Source: Anolis sagrei (Eukaryota; Chordata; Lepidosauria; Squamata; Anolidae). Taken from it: a DNA stretch of 64,000 bases. Of the stretch, positions 1 through 11,015 are shown piece by piece. The position numbers were made by a program, and so were the translations under genes. The notes under the pieces are model-generated. The model was not told where the DNA came from, did not search any database, and saw only the letters and a list, made by a program, of their open reading frames with translations. The stretch covers positions 146,916,866 to 146,980,865 of the forward strand of contig NC_090023.1 of the NCBI RefSeq assembly GCF_037176765.1, in the 5' to 3' direction. The first letter of the stretch is position 1. Each line of letters begins with the position of its first letter.

Positions 1-930
1 TCATACAGGGACAGTTTCATCCTAAATGTTCTGTTTTTCTTTCACCACAGACATCCCAGTGTTCCTTACTCTTTCAGTTGGGTGGAATTTGCATGATCCC
101 ACCCACTGCCTCTCCCTCAACCCTTTCCTATTCTTTTCTATGGCACACAGCAAACAGAGGAATTGAATATTAGAGTAGTTTGGTGAGAATTCACCATGGT
201 TTATAGGAGTTGGAAATGCCATTCTCAGGTGAGATCCTTTTCCACCTCTGGTGGTCATGTAAAAAGGCAATCAAATTTTGGAAAATATACTCATTGCAAT
301 GGGAAAGATTATTGGCCAACCCATAGAACTGAAACCGGAATACTTCTTTCTAGGAATTGTTGACTTCACCATGGATAAAAATAAGGAAAAATTATTCAGC
401 TACTTGACCACGGCTGTGAGAATCATATATGCTAAAAAGTGGAAAGGGAAAGACACACCAAGTATCGAAGGCTGGATAATTAAAGTTACAGAAATTATGA
501 ATATGGACTGTCTTACACACAAACCTAGAAACAAACAAGGGAAAACAAAAGAGAAGACCCATTGGACCACAGTCAAGAAGTTCATAGACAAAAGAATCCG
601 ATAGGAAAGAGAAAAGATACGGGGACAGAAAACAACGAAAATGACAAAGAAAAATACCATCAACCAGCGGGAGAGAATATGAAGACTACAAATGCACTCT
701 ACCCACCAATCCTGCACTTTTTTTGTTTTCTCTTTACACCTCCCCAATTCACCACTAGGTCACCCCCCCCCCCTTTTTTTTTTCTCTTTTCTTCTTTCCT
801 CCTTTTTTTTCTTTTTCTCTCTCTCTCTTCATATCTTTATTCCATTAATATACATAAACCTTCTTTTCTTTTTCTTTTTTCTTTTAAGTGCATTATTGTC
901 AAAACTCTAATAAAAATATATAAAAGAATA
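1..930 (+). mobile_element. L1 LINE, 3' end of ORF2 and 3' UTR
   Basis: The plus strand encodes the C-terminal part of an L1-type ORF2. From 243 one frame reads HLWWSCKKAIKFWK, and after a frameshift near 279 the frame 278-604 continues with AMGKIIGQPIELKPEYF, YAKKWKG and a stop at about 602. Hydrophobic HLWW..C and YAKKWK blocks of this kind end L1 ORF2 in squamates. The 3' UTR holds a C-rich then T-rich tract (about 760-890) and runs out in an A/T-rich tail with AATAAAAAT near 910. The element continues past the left edge, so its true length is unknown. The frameshift shows that it is dead. Confidence 0.7.
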
Positions 931-2091
931 ATTCTGTGTAAGAAACATTTGTGGAGCTTGTTTCCAAAAGGTACCACATCCATCTGAACAAATTTTAGAG
1001 GATTTTTTTAAAAAGCGTGCTGATAGTGTGTGTTATTTTGCTATAAGATGCAATTTTCCAAATCCTGTACCAAAGTGATTTGATACATTTGGATAGTTTT
1101 GATCTGTACATAATACTCTACTCCTAGCCAATAATGTGCTGCCACTTATATTTTTGCAAGGTTTTGTACCTTTAGAAATAAATTCCACATTTTTCTGCAC
1201 AAAAACCAAGACTTTTTATACTAAAATAAACCCATATGCTTTCCTATGGAGAATAATTCCTCTACAATATTTCAGAACATTTGAATGTGAAGAGTACATT
1301 GAAGAGTTAAAAAAATCTCTCTGGTTTTGACATTTGACAGTTAGTTAGGCTTTTGCAGTCTTAGCTTTGGCCCTCTGTTGCTAATGGCAGATGGAGAGGG
1401 GTATTTAAGGACATCCCAAAGTAGGGACAACCCTCTTGCATCAGTGCTGTGACACCAATGTAAATCGCCCACCCAGACATCTGATTTTTGTACAATAAAA
1501 TGACAGTGATCTCCCACATGATGAGAAGTTTTATCCTTCGATCCCATTTAAAAAAAAACAATGATGGAAAACAGCTACACAAATGCTGCCTTGGTGGGCA
1601 GTGTTCTGTTTTGTTGGGCAGAAGATTTGTGTGTGTTGGAAGAAGGTGGAAGACACAGAGATGAGCTTTGGAAGACCAGTATAGGAATGCATATTGCTTT
1701 CCTCTCTAGTTGCTAGGACAATCCAGCCTCATCAAGTGCCCTTGGTAGCCAGTTCTCTAGCTCCAGTGGAAGCTAGCTGACCTGGAAAACAACTGACACA
1801 GAAGCAGAAACAATGGAGGGCGCTGTCAGAGATGAGGCTTCTTCTTGTCATGTGGAGCAGAAACAGGGAAAATCCAGGTACGGCCAGCAGTGCAAGATTT
1901 GTTGGGCCCAGGGCCCGGACACTTGGATTTAGGTACAAGCAAAGTCAACTACAGTTTAACATTACTTCAGATAATGAGGAGCTCTAGATTTTTTTTATTA
2001 AAAAAAAACTAGACAATTTCTTTTTATACTCAAATAATATACTTCCATGTTATAAGTGTGTTTTGTTTTGTTCTTGGTAATTCCATAAACG
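931..2091. other. Unassigned stretch
   Basis: No gene, no repeat that I can name and no splice-flanked conserved frame. Short open frames here have no family resemblance. Confidence 0.5.
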
Positions 2092-2402
2092 TAAAGGTTT
2101 TCCCCTGACATTAAGTCCAGTCATGTCTGACTCTGGGGTGTGGTGCTCATCTTCATTTCTAAGCCGAAGAGCCAGCGTTGTCCGTAAACACCTCCAAGGT
2201 CATTTGGCCAGCATGACTGCATGGAGCACTTTCCCACTGGAGTGGTACCTATTGATCTACTCATATTTGCATGTTTTCGAACTGCTAGGTTGGCAGGAGC
2301 TAGGGCTGACAGCGGAAGCTTACACTGCTCCCCGGATTTGAACCTGCGACTTTTCGGTGAACAAGTTTAGCAGCTCAGTGGTTTAACTCACTGCATCACC
2401 GG
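2092..2402 (-). mobile_element. tRNA-derived SINE, Sauria type (BovB-tailed)
   Basis: Read on the minus strand it starts with the tRNA-like head (GTTAAACCACTGAGCTGCT, then a B-box-like GGTTCAAATCC). The body carries the family blocks CCAACCTAGCAGTTC, ATGCAAATATGAGTAGATC and GACCTTGGAGGTGT. It ends in GGGGAAAACCTTTAC, close to the (TTTACC)n tail known for Sauria SINEs, whose 3' end is shared with BovB LINEs. It is followed by a G-run. About eight copies occur in this window. The family name is from memory and could not be checked. Confidence 0.75.
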
Positions 2403-2455
2403 GGGGGGGGGGGCAGTAATTCAATTGGCAAACTTAAATATGGCATCCCCTAGAG

Positions 2456-3178
2456 TAGTATATCTCAACCTGAGTCAGAAATCGTGAGGGGGTGTCAGAG
2501 GAGTCACCAAGGATCATCAGAAAACACAGTATTTTCTGTTGGTCATGGAGGTTCTGCGTGGGAAGTTTGGCCCAATTCTATCATTGGTGGGGTTCAAGGG
2601 GCTCTCTGATTGTAGGTGAACTACAGATCTCAGAAACTTCAACTCCGAAATGTCAAGATCAATTTTCCTCAAACTCCACCAGTGTTCACATTTGGGCATA
2701 TGGAGTATCTGTGCCAAGTTTGGTCCAGATTCATCATTGTTCTAGTCCACAGTGCTCTCTGGATGTAGGTGAACTACAACTCCAAAACTCAAGGTCAATG
2801 CCCACCAAACCCTTTCCATATTTTCTGTTGGTCATGGAAGTTCTGTGTGCCAAGTTTGGTTCAATTCCATCATTGGTGGAGTTCGGAATGCTCTTTGATT
2901 GTAGGTAACCTGTAAATCCCAGCAACTACAAGTCCCAAATGACAAAATCAATCCCCTCCTGCCAACCCCACCAGTATTCAAATTTGGGCGTATCAGGTAT
3001 TTGTGCCAAATTTGGTCCAGTGAATACATCAGATATCAGATAATTTACATTATGATTCACAACAGTAGCAAAATTACAGTTATGAAGTAACAACAAAAAT
3101 AATTTTATAGTTGAGCGTCACCACAATGTGAGGAACCATATTAAGGGGTCGCGGCATTAGGAAGGTTGAGAACCACTA
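2456..3178. mobile_element. hAT non-autonomous element, CAGTGGTTCTCAACC family
   Basis: The left end (TAGTATATCTCAACCTG) and the right end (AGGTTGAGAACCACTA) are inverted copies of the hAT terminus CAGTGGTTCTCAACCT. The right-hand 170 bp contains the AATTACAGTTATGAAGTAAC and ATTTTATAGTTG blocks of this family. The interior holds three diverged copies of a roughly 130-bp module (TTTTCTGTTGGTCATG, then CCAAGTTTGGTYCA, then GTAGGTGAACTA). The 8-bp flanks (CCCTAGAG and CTCTGTCT) do not match, so the copy is old or its ends have decayed. Confidence 0.65.
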
Positions 3179-3289
3179 CTCTGTCTTAAACCAGCCCTGA
3201 TCGGACCCCTCTGATGGCAATTAAAATGGATTACTCTGAAAGCATAATACCTTAAGGACGTATTAGGAGCTGCAATGGAAGGGTTTCCA

Positions 3290-3420
3290 TGGTCACTTCC
3301 AGCCTTAGAGGAAGGCAACGGAAAACACCATCAGAACAAAACTTGCACAAACAAACAAACCAAAGCTCCTTGAAGGCACCATAAGTTAGAATTTACTCAA
3401 CGGCACCCAACAAAAATTGA
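3290..3420 (+). mobile_element. SINE 3' portion (second tRNA-SINE family)
   Basis: GAGGAAGGCAACGG, CCTTGAAGGCACCATAAGT and the ACGGCACCCAACAA end match the 3' part of the tRNA SINE whose head is seen at 60110-60300. The tRNA-like head is missing. Confidence 0.5.
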
Positions 3421-4129
3421 AGGCATTGTAACAGGTCATCCTTAACCACAGCCCTTTTAGTGCTTCTTCATCTTTCAGGACCATGCAGGGACAGGCTAGA
3501 TGCCTCCAAGGTTCAGACACAGTGGCCATTGCACTTTTCCTACTCCCATTCGACCCCTACAGCTATCCATTTGGCATTGATTCTGGGCCCTGTTCTTCTT
3601 TCCTCCCCCCTCCATTTTTTGATGTTGTCAAAATTCTGTTCACAACTTCTTTGTTCCATATAAAACACCCCAGTACCTGACTTCCTCTGAAGACTGCCAA
3701 GTGCCACAACTGTGGCATGGGTGATAATAATTGCTCAGCATGCAGCTTTGTTCTTGAGATTAGATGCCCTGCTCCATGCACACATGCACACAAACACATA
3801 CACATGACCTCCCCTCCCTTCTTCTCTCTCCCATGCTTCCTGCCTGGCAGTAGACACATCCTTCTGGACAGTAACTGGGCTCTCTTTCCGGCTGTCCTTT
3901 TGTGATCTTGCCACTGAATGGGGCGATGATGCCTCCTGCACCCACCCACTCCAGTATTGTCCACCATTCCCAGCTTCCTCGGCTAAAGCTCTTTGGCTTG
4001 GTCTGCCATCCTTCCGCTCTGATGTTCATTCCTCAAAGCTGGCTTTCCTCTTTCTTATCCACGACCCCCATCCCACTCCCCTCCCCCCCAAGTCAGTTTT
4101 GCCCCAAACAAAAATAAAAGTACGGGGAG
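3421..4129. other. Unassigned stretch
   Basis: No gene or named repeat seen. It contains short CT-rich tracts and a few CACA runs. Confidence 0.4.
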
Positions 4130-4570
4130 AAGGTGGGGGTGGAGGAGAAGAGAAAGGAAGAAAAGGCCCAAGAGGCTCCCGCCTGGCCATTCCAATCAGG
4201 TCAGTGTTTCTTTGCCAATTAGGATGGATGCAGTGCACATTATTAAAAATAGGTCTGTGGCCCCATCTGTGTTGATTATTGTCCTCTGTTTCCGTCCTCT
4301 GGCCAACTCTGTTAATTAATAAAGAAACTGTCAGGGAAGGGAAGTGAGGGACAGGCAGGGGGAGCAGGGACTTCCCTGACTGGAGCCTCCTGTTCAGAGA
4401 GTTCAAGAGAGAAATTGGACACTTGAATCCCGCTGTCATTTCCATTGTCTGCCGTTCTCCTAATGATGTTGGGCTGGAAGTCAGCTCCCACCACCAGCTC
4501 CGACTGCCTCTTTCATTCAATTACTCATCGGGGAAAAAGGGGTTTCTTGCTGAGGAGCCCGACCAACATG
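4130..4570. promoter_or_regulatory. Candidate conserved non-coding element
   Basis: This is non-repetitive, non-coding sequence of balanced composition, rich in homeodomain-type TAAT cores: TTAATTAATAAAG at 4314-4326, ATTATTAAAAATAGG at 4239-4253, and CAATTACTC near 4518. It sits in an otherwise repeat-littered region and has no visible transposon feature. The call is inference from texture alone. Confidence 0.3.
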
Positions 4571-4808
4571 GCTTGGCTGCTCCCTTTGCTCAGGATTGTT
4601 CCAGAGACCTCAAGGAAACAGCCCTCCGAAATAAATAATGGTATAGTGGCATGTGAGAGGGACAAGCAATCAGCCAAAGTGATGAGGCAACCAAGATATT
4701 GTTGCTTACGAGTGAGTGGTGAAATTTGGAAGGGAAGCCAAAAACTCGTGCATTCATTTGAATAATACAATACGTCTCCTACATTCTCATCTAGTTCTCA
4801 CTTTGTAA

Positions 4809-4922
4809 TCTATAAAAATAAAAATGTAATGTTCGTTTGTGGGATTAACATAAATCAAAAACCACTAGAAAAATTTACACCAAATTTGGACACAATACAC
4901 CTTTCAGGCCAACGAGTGACCA
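4809..4922 (+). mobile_element. Helitron 5' end fragment
   Basis: It starts after an A with TCTATAAAAATAAAAATG and continues with TTTGTGGGATTAACATAA and CACCAAATTTGGACACAAT, the 5' end of the family at 4923-5778. It is cut off by the next copy after 114 bp. Confidence 0.65.
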
Positions 4923-5449
4923 TCTATATAAATAAAAATGTAATATTTGTTTGTGGGATTATCATAACTCAAAAACCACTGGACGAATTGACACCAAATT
5001 TGGACACAATACACCTAACAGTCCAACAAGTGTCCATCACCCATAAACACGCACATACACAAAACCCCAGCAGAACAGATTTAAAAACCCAAAAAATACA
5101 CCATATATAGATATACACATACACTCATATACATATACACATGCACACATACATACACACACACGTATATATATGCACAAACATACACAAATATACACAT
5201 ATACATGCACACATATATACATATACACATGCACACACATATACATATCCACATACACACACACAAATATGCATATAGACAAGCACACACATATACACAA
5301 TATGCATGTACACATATAAACACATAAATACACAAATATATATACACACATATATACACAAATATATACATACACACATATATAAACATACACAAAACAC
5401 GTATACACAGACTGGGCCACAGCAACGCATGGGGGGGACGGACGGCTAG
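4923..5449 (+). mobile_element. Helitron, non-autonomous, complete
   Basis: It begins A|TCTATATAAATAAAAATG and ends in a 3' hairpin-like segment (GGGCCACAGCAACGCATGG) followed by GACGGCTAG, giving the 5'-TC and 3'-CTAG ends of Helitrons. No terminal inverted repeat or target duplication is seen, as expected for rolling-circle elements. Positions 5040-5400 are an expanded, imperfect (AC/AT)n tract. No RepHel protein is encoded. The next copy follows with no spacer. Confidence 0.75.
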
Positions 5450-5778
5450 TCTATATAAATAAAAATGTAATGTTAGTTTGTGGGATTAACATAACTCAAA
5501 AACCACAGGATGGATGAATTGACACCAAATTTGGACATAATACACCAATCAGGCCAACGAGTGACCATCATTCATAAAAACACTGAAAAACACAGCAAAA
5601 GAGACTTTAAAAGCCAAAAAATAAAAATTACATTACAACGCATGCGCAAAACCAAGCACGCACACACACACACACATATGCAAACACACATATACACAGA
5701 TATATACATAAAAATATACACACACAAAACATATATACACAGACTGGGCCACAGCAACACATGGCAGGGGACAGCTAG
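5450..5778 (+). mobile_element. Helitron, non-autonomous, complete, in tandem with the previous copy
   Basis: It starts TCTATATAAATAAAAATG at 5450, directly after the CTAG of the preceding copy, and ends CAGCAACACATGGC, then GGGGACAGCTAG. It has a shorter (AC)n tract (about 5660-5740) and carries CACTGAAAAACACAGC, shared with the copy at 25639-25924. Confidence 0.75.
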
Positions 5779-5904
5779 ATTTTTATAAACAGACTTCTTG
5801 TATAGTCATGTTATAGAGAAGTCCCTTGTTATTTTAGACATCTAAAAAAACAGAGTCTTGGACATGATACAATTCTGTTGTCACCAGACTTTTTCTTAAT
5901 TTGC

Positions 5905-6240
5905 TGTGTATTTAATGTATTGTCGAAGGCTTTCATGGCCGGAATCACTGGGTTGCTGAAAGTATTTGGGCTGTATGGCCATGTTTCAAAAGCATTCTCT
6001 CTTGACGTTTCGCCCGCATCTATGGCAGGCATCCTCAGAGGTTGTGAGGTGTGTTGGAAACTAGGAAAATTGGGTTTGTTTATATATCTGTGGAATATGT
6101 CCAGGGTAGGAGAAAAAACTCTTGTCTGTTCGAGGTAGGTGTGAACGTTTCAGTTGGCCACCTTGATTAGCATTTAATGGCCTAGCAGTTTTCAAGGTGT
6201 GACTTCTTACTGCCTGGGGGAATCCTTTGCTGTGTTTGTT
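5905..6240 (-). mobile_element. Penelope-like element, 3' end
   Basis: The minus strand reads AIDAGETSRENAF.TWPYSP, the read-through at the 3' end of a Penelope-like element that recurs at 10.1, 14.6, 19.0, 26.6-27.2 and 43.1 kb. The right part matches the upstream ORF region of the 19.0-kb copy. The family assignment rests on that longer copy, which keeps the end of the GIY-YIG endonuclease ORF. Confidence 0.6.
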
Positions 6241-7267
6241 TTAAACATTGCCTCTCTCTCTCCTGCTCTTTTGCATGTTCTGCTTCTTCCCCTTCTTTTC
6301 AGAATGTGACGTGAGACGTCTGCTCTTGTTTGCAACCAGGATTTGCTAAATCAGGTAAATTATGAAGTACAGGCACTCAACGTAACAGTCTCCATCGCCA
6401 TGCCCTCAAGTAGAGTGGGGAAAAATGTAGATAGCTCTGTTGCATTGTAATGTGTGTGCCTGCTTACACTTTGCAACAGGAATCACTCACGATAATATAT
6501 TGCTGCTGGGAGAACCTATCCTTGCCCACCCACCTTGCAGCTACCAAGAGTATTGCAGCTAAGCTCATGAAAAGCAGGAGTCCTAGCGAAGGGGTCAGAT
6601 GGCATCAGTGTCCCTAATAATCAGAGATCTAGTGTTTAACCCTCTGAGCCCTGGATCTACTACAACACTGGCCTTGCGCTATAAAAAGCCGGACTGGAAA
6701 AGCAGAGGACAGGAAAGAAGAATGAGCAGAACAGAAAGGGCCGAAGCTTGGAGGAGTGGGGAAAGGAAATGGCACAATAAGCCATCCAGGAGTAAAAGGG
6801 ATTGGAGGAACTATAGTGCCTGAACTCAGGGAATATTGAGCATAGTCAAATTAGAACAGGGGAGAAAACATGCCGTGCATCATTACGGCCATATTTCTTT
6901 CTGTTTTTTCTCTCTAAAATAGTGATATGAAGATAATCATTCTCTACCATTTCTATCAAAATTGAAGGAAAACATTTTTGTTCTAAACTATAGCCTTATG
7001 CTAGCGATGGACTGAAAAAGGTGGAACACATTGTTGCTTCCCAAGTATACACAAGTCCATGATGAAAGATCACAGAATAAAATTCAACCTATGTTAGGTG
7101 GGGTCATACTCCACTTAAAAACTTAGCTTCGCAATTTCATTGTATTCCTGGATTCATCCTTACAAAGCTGGGAAAACACACTAATGGCACCCATTCCTGA
7201 AGATGATTGATCAGACCCAGAAGTATACCTACCTGAGTTACATCCCTTTTGGACCATATTATTAATT
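6241..7267. other. Unassigned stretch
   Basis: No gene or named repeat recognised. Confidence 0.4.
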
Positions 7268-8261
7268 AGGTGATCCCTCATTGTCTGAGTAAGATTGTCC
7301 TCCAAGTTTGGTGTACTGGCGGTGGATACGTATGTGATTGTGGAGCCCTATTCTTGACTTGCATGTTCTCCCGCAGCTAAGGCATCGGTTTCCAGGTGGA
7401 AGGCAGTCCCGGTCGGGGTTGGCTTGATGTGCCTTACTCATGGCACAGTTCTCTCTTTCACATCCATTCGTACCTCTTCAAATTCTACAGCACTGCTGGT
7501 CACAGCTGACCTCCAAGCTAGAGTGCTCAAGGGCCAGGACTTCCCAGTTCTTGGTGTCAACATCACCGTTTTTAAGGTTGGCTTTGAGCCCATCTTTAAA
7601 TCTTTTTTCCTGTCCACCAGCATTCCATTTTCCGTCCTTGAGTTCAGAGTATAGCAACTGCTTTGGAAGACGGTGGTCAGGCATTCAGACAACATGGCTG
7701 GTCCAGCGGAGTTAATGGCAGAGGACCATTGCTTCAATGCTGGTGGTTTTTGCTTCTTCCAGCATGCTGACATCTGGCAACGCTGATGGAATCGTTCCAG
7801 GAGTTGCATGACGTTTTTGTTTTAGTTTTTTTAAATCATTTTATGTACATGCGGCCTGCTCATTGTCGTTACGTTTGGTTTACTGCTTTTTTTTTTTGTA
7901 TTTTGTTTATTGTAGTTATATTTTCTGTGTTTTACTGTGATGTTGTTTATTTTATTGTAACTTGTATCTTATTTTGTTGTAATTTGTTGTTAGGGCTTGG
8001 CGTCATGTGAGCCGCCCTGAATCCCCATTGGGGAGATGGTGGCGGGGTATAAATAATAATAATAATAATAATTATTATTATTATTATTATTATTGATAGT
8101 CCATGTTTTGCAGGCATATAGCAGGGTTGGGAGGACAATAGCTTTATAAACAAGCACCTTGATATCCCTATAGATGTCCCAGTCCTCAAGCACTCTATGC
8201 TTCATTCAGAAAAATGCTGCACTCGCAGAGCTCAGGTGGTGTTGTATTTCAGTATCTATGG
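7268..8261 (-). mobile_element. Non-LTR retrotransposon 3' part, split by an L2 tail
   Basis: It is the same family as 35966-37080. The minus strand gives blocks such as RTGTSIGI, SDHRLPKQLLYSELKDGK and KDGLKANLKNGDVDTKNWE from the C-terminal region of a LINE ORF2. The match runs 7268-7813 and resumes at 8095 (GATAGTCCATG), so the 281 bp between them was inserted later. The copy has several frameshifts compared with the 36-kb copy. A 13-bp perfect hairpin (8260-8272 against 8278-8290) lies at its upstream end. Confidence 0.65.
7814..8094 (+). mobile_element. L2/CR1-group LINE 3' tail inserted in another LINE
   Basis: It ends with the family signature GAGCCGCCCTGAATCCCC, then GGGGAGATGGTGGCGGGG and TATAAATAATAATAA. 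The upstream part is T-rich 3' UTR. The tail is a microsatellite that flips from (AAT)n to (ATT)n at about 8072. Confidence 0.65.
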
Positions 8262-9579
8262 CAGCCCCACATATTCTATGTGGGGCTGCCTTTGAAAGCT
8301 GTTCAGAAATTTCACTTAGTGCAGAATGTAGACTGCTGGCCAAAGAGAGGGCATAACCACCACTACAACACCCTCTGTGATTATCAAACTGCTCCCAAGT
8401 ATCACTCAAACTATAGCTTATGACCTAATGAGCCAAAAATGACTTGAGATCAAAGTACCATTCTCTCCCTTAAAAGACTGCTCTGGCATTAAGGGCAGGT
8501 CTACGTGGAGACTATACGGGTCTCCATTCACGTTTGAAAAAAATCCTTTCACATGTCATATAAAGTCACAGTGCCATCTCTCCCTCAATATGGGGCACAG
8601 CTGCTTAATGTGGTTGCGTCCGACAATAGAGAAAGTTGAGGAATTCTATGAAGCTTCTCTGCACTTCATGGTATTATTAACAGCTTGGGGACCATTCTGA
8701 TTTTGAAGTATGGCCATCTTGCTTTCCCTGTGCTGCACAGCTGGGGGAAAATGGAGTAACATTTACCTGTGCTGTGTTGTCATTGTCATGGAGGCACCCC
8801 CAGAGATCAAAAGTACTCTCCTGGAGGTCCATTTAGTGGGACTTTCCTGGTAGCTACTAGGCTCTAGGGCAGTCTCTTTTCTGCTGTCTTCCTGTCTTTG
8901 GTGTTTAAGCTGGCTTGCTGTTGAACTGGTTGGTTGTTATGTCCCTTCAAGTCATTCCCAACTAATGACGATCCTTAAGGTGAACCTATCACAGGGTTCC
9001 TTGGCAAGATTTGTTCAGAAGAAGCTTGCCTTTGCCATCCTCTTATTGTTTCTTTCTTATTAATATGGTGAAATGTGTCTTCCTGCTCTCCTGTTCTATA
9101 TTTGAACTAGTTTTACCTGAAATTATTTTATTTGAATTTTAATATTTTGGATGCCTTGGCTGCATATTTGTCAGAAAGCTGAGCTGTGATAAATAGATAA
9201 AACTGCCTGACTTTCTGTCCCCAAAGTGCATCTTTTCACAAGGTTTTAACATTAACTTCTACTCTGCATATTTTTTGTCCACTTTTCTTCAACTTTTTGC
9301 AAACTGCTGGTTTTATCAAGGGGTGGGGTTTACTTATTTGAAAATTTATATCCTTCCCTGTTTCTCCCACAAAATGATATTCAAGATGGCTGACGATAAG
9401 GTATGTAGAAATGAGCAAAATGAATGAAGTCGTAAAAATTTAAAACAGAATATAAAATACAGGCTAGTAAAAGAGAAATACCGTCTTTAAAAAAACGCTT
9501 CCACAGCAAAGGAGGTCAACTGGTAAAGTGCTATCTGATACCTGCTGTTTGAAAGAGAGCACGAAAAGAACCAGACTAG
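8262..9579. other. Mostly unassigned, with a SINE fragment at 8930-9045
   Basis: At 8930-9045 the minus strand carries the 3' part of the second tRNA-SINE family (CTTCAAGTCATTCCCAACTA, then AAGGTGAACCTATCACAGGG on the plus strand). The rest shows no gene or known repeat. Confidence 0.45.
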
Positions 9580-9985
9580 GGACCTCATCACATTGATGCA
9601 AGGCAGCGAGGGGATTTGCCAGCCTCTGTAACACAACCATGAGGGAAATGGGGCAATCCCATCATCCTGTGCCTAGCATCTCCCATACCAATGCTTCACA
9701 TCACACATGAGGAAGCGTCGCCTCACAGTTTCTCCCCACACTAGCCCCGTTGCTTTATATCGAATTTGGGGAGCTTCCTGTGTTCTCGACAAGGTGTTGT
9801 AGGATGCTTGCGCCACAGCTGATCTATGGAGCCTCACTGAAAGTGAGTGTGCATTGTATGATGGGTGGCATGGAGCTCCACAGATTACCTGTGCTGCAAG
9901 CATCCTACGACACTTGCAAAGACCCATGCGATGAAGTGGTATGCCTAGGCAAGGAGTTACATAGAGCTCTGCACTAGATAACACT
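9580..9985. repeat. Unclassified inverted-repeat element
   Basis: About 9789-9830 and 9870-9917 form imperfect inverted arms. TTGTAGGATGCTTGCGCCAC on the left is matched by the complement of GTGCTGCAAGCATCCTACG on the right, with roughly 80 percent identity by eye. Related wording (TCACACCTC, GACCTCATCACA) occurs near 17.4-17.8 kb, which suggests an old DNA-transposon family that I cannot name. Confidence 0.35.
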
Positions 9986-10097
9986 ATGTTCTATTAAGAG
10001 CTGAAGAGGATGAGTTCTGCAATGGGTCCCATGGCAAAGCCAGCAGTCAAAGGGCCTTCGGTGAAGTCTTCCAATTTTTTACAAGAATATATCAAGT

Positions 10098-10145
10098 CTG
10101 GGTTGTTGTAGGTTTTTCAGGCTGTATGGCCATGTTTTAGAATAA
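10098..10145 (-). mobile_element. Penelope-like 3' end fragment
   Basis: TTGTAGGTTTTTCAGGCTG and TATGGCCATGTTTTAGAA match the terminal segment of the Penelope-like family. Confidence 0.5.
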
Positions 10146-10262
10146 TCATCATCATCATCGTCATCATCATCATCATCATCTTTATTTTTGCCCCGCCACT
10201 ATCTCCCCAATGGGGACTTGGGGTGGCTTACATGAAGCCCAACAATGCAATACAATAAATTT
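10142..10262 (-). mobile_element. L2-group LINE 3' tail with (ATC)n
   Basis: It reads (ATC)n, then TTTATTTTTGCCCCGCCACT, ATCTCCCCAATGGGGACTTG and GGGTGGCTTACATGAAGCC. This is the reverse complement of the L2-type 3' end, with the microsatellite tail on the left. Confidence 0.6.
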
Positions 10263-10264
10263 TA

Positions 10265-10995
10265 TTATTTATTTATATTTATCGTGTCAGGAGCACACCA
10301 AACAGTTGTTTTGCATTTTTTAACAAACAAACAAACAAAATACAAAGGTTGCAAGCTTGGTAGTTGATTAGATGTCCTTTGACCAGTATCTGGCCACTTG
10401 GAGTGCCTCTGGTGTTACTATAAGAAGGTCCTCCATTGTGCATGTGGCAGGGCTCAGATTGCATTGCAGCAGGTGGTCTGCAGTTTGCTCTTCTCTGCAC
10501 TCACATGTCGTGGATTCCACTTTGTAGCCCCATTTCTGAAGGTTGGCTCTGCATCTCGTGGTGCCAGAGCGCAGTCTGTTCAGCGCCTTCCAAGTCGCCC
10601 AGTCCTCTGTGTGCCTAGGTGGGAGTCTCTCATTTGGTATCAGCCATTGGTTAAGGTTCTGGGTTTGAGCCTGCCACTTTTGAACTCTCTCTTGCTGAGG
10701 TGTTCCAGTGAGTGTCTCTGTAGATCTTAAAAAACTATTTCTTGATTTAAGTCATTGACGTGCTGGCTGATACCCAAACAAGGGATGAGCTGGAGATGTC
10801 ACTGCCTTGGTCCTTTCACTGTTGGCTGCTACTTCCCGACGGATGTCAGGTGGTGCAATACCGGCTAAACCGTGTAATTTCTCCAGTGGTGTAGGGTGCA
10901 GACACCCCATGATAATGCAGCATGTCTCATTAAGAGCCACATCAACTGTTTTAGCATGGTGAGATGTGTGTGGAACAGCTTGGAGGTGTAACATG
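10265..10995 (-). mobile_element. Non-LTR retrotransposon 3' part (Jockey/I-like)
   Basis: This is a decayed copy of the LINE at 50265-51622 and matches it closely over about 700 bp. The 3' end lies in TTTATATTTATCGTGTCAGG. It encodes remnants of the post-RT region, including VDVALNETCCIIMGCLHPTP and [20 protein letters not shown], and the cysteine-rich tail. It is 5'-truncated at about 10995. Confidence 0.65.
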
Positions 10996-11015
10996 CAGAT
11001 ATCTATAGCAACAAA

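Noticed and set aside
562-987. Open frame over a T-rich tract
   Set aside because: Lies in the L1 3' UTR and encodes low-complexity Phe/Leu runs.
3563-3967. 134-residue minus-strand open frame
   Set aside because: No domain, low conservation texture and overlapping frames of similar length on both strands.
5037-5430. Overlapping open frames of 100-127 residues on the minus strand
   Set aside because: They are translations of the (AC/AT)n tract inside a Helitron (VYICVYM repeats), not genes.
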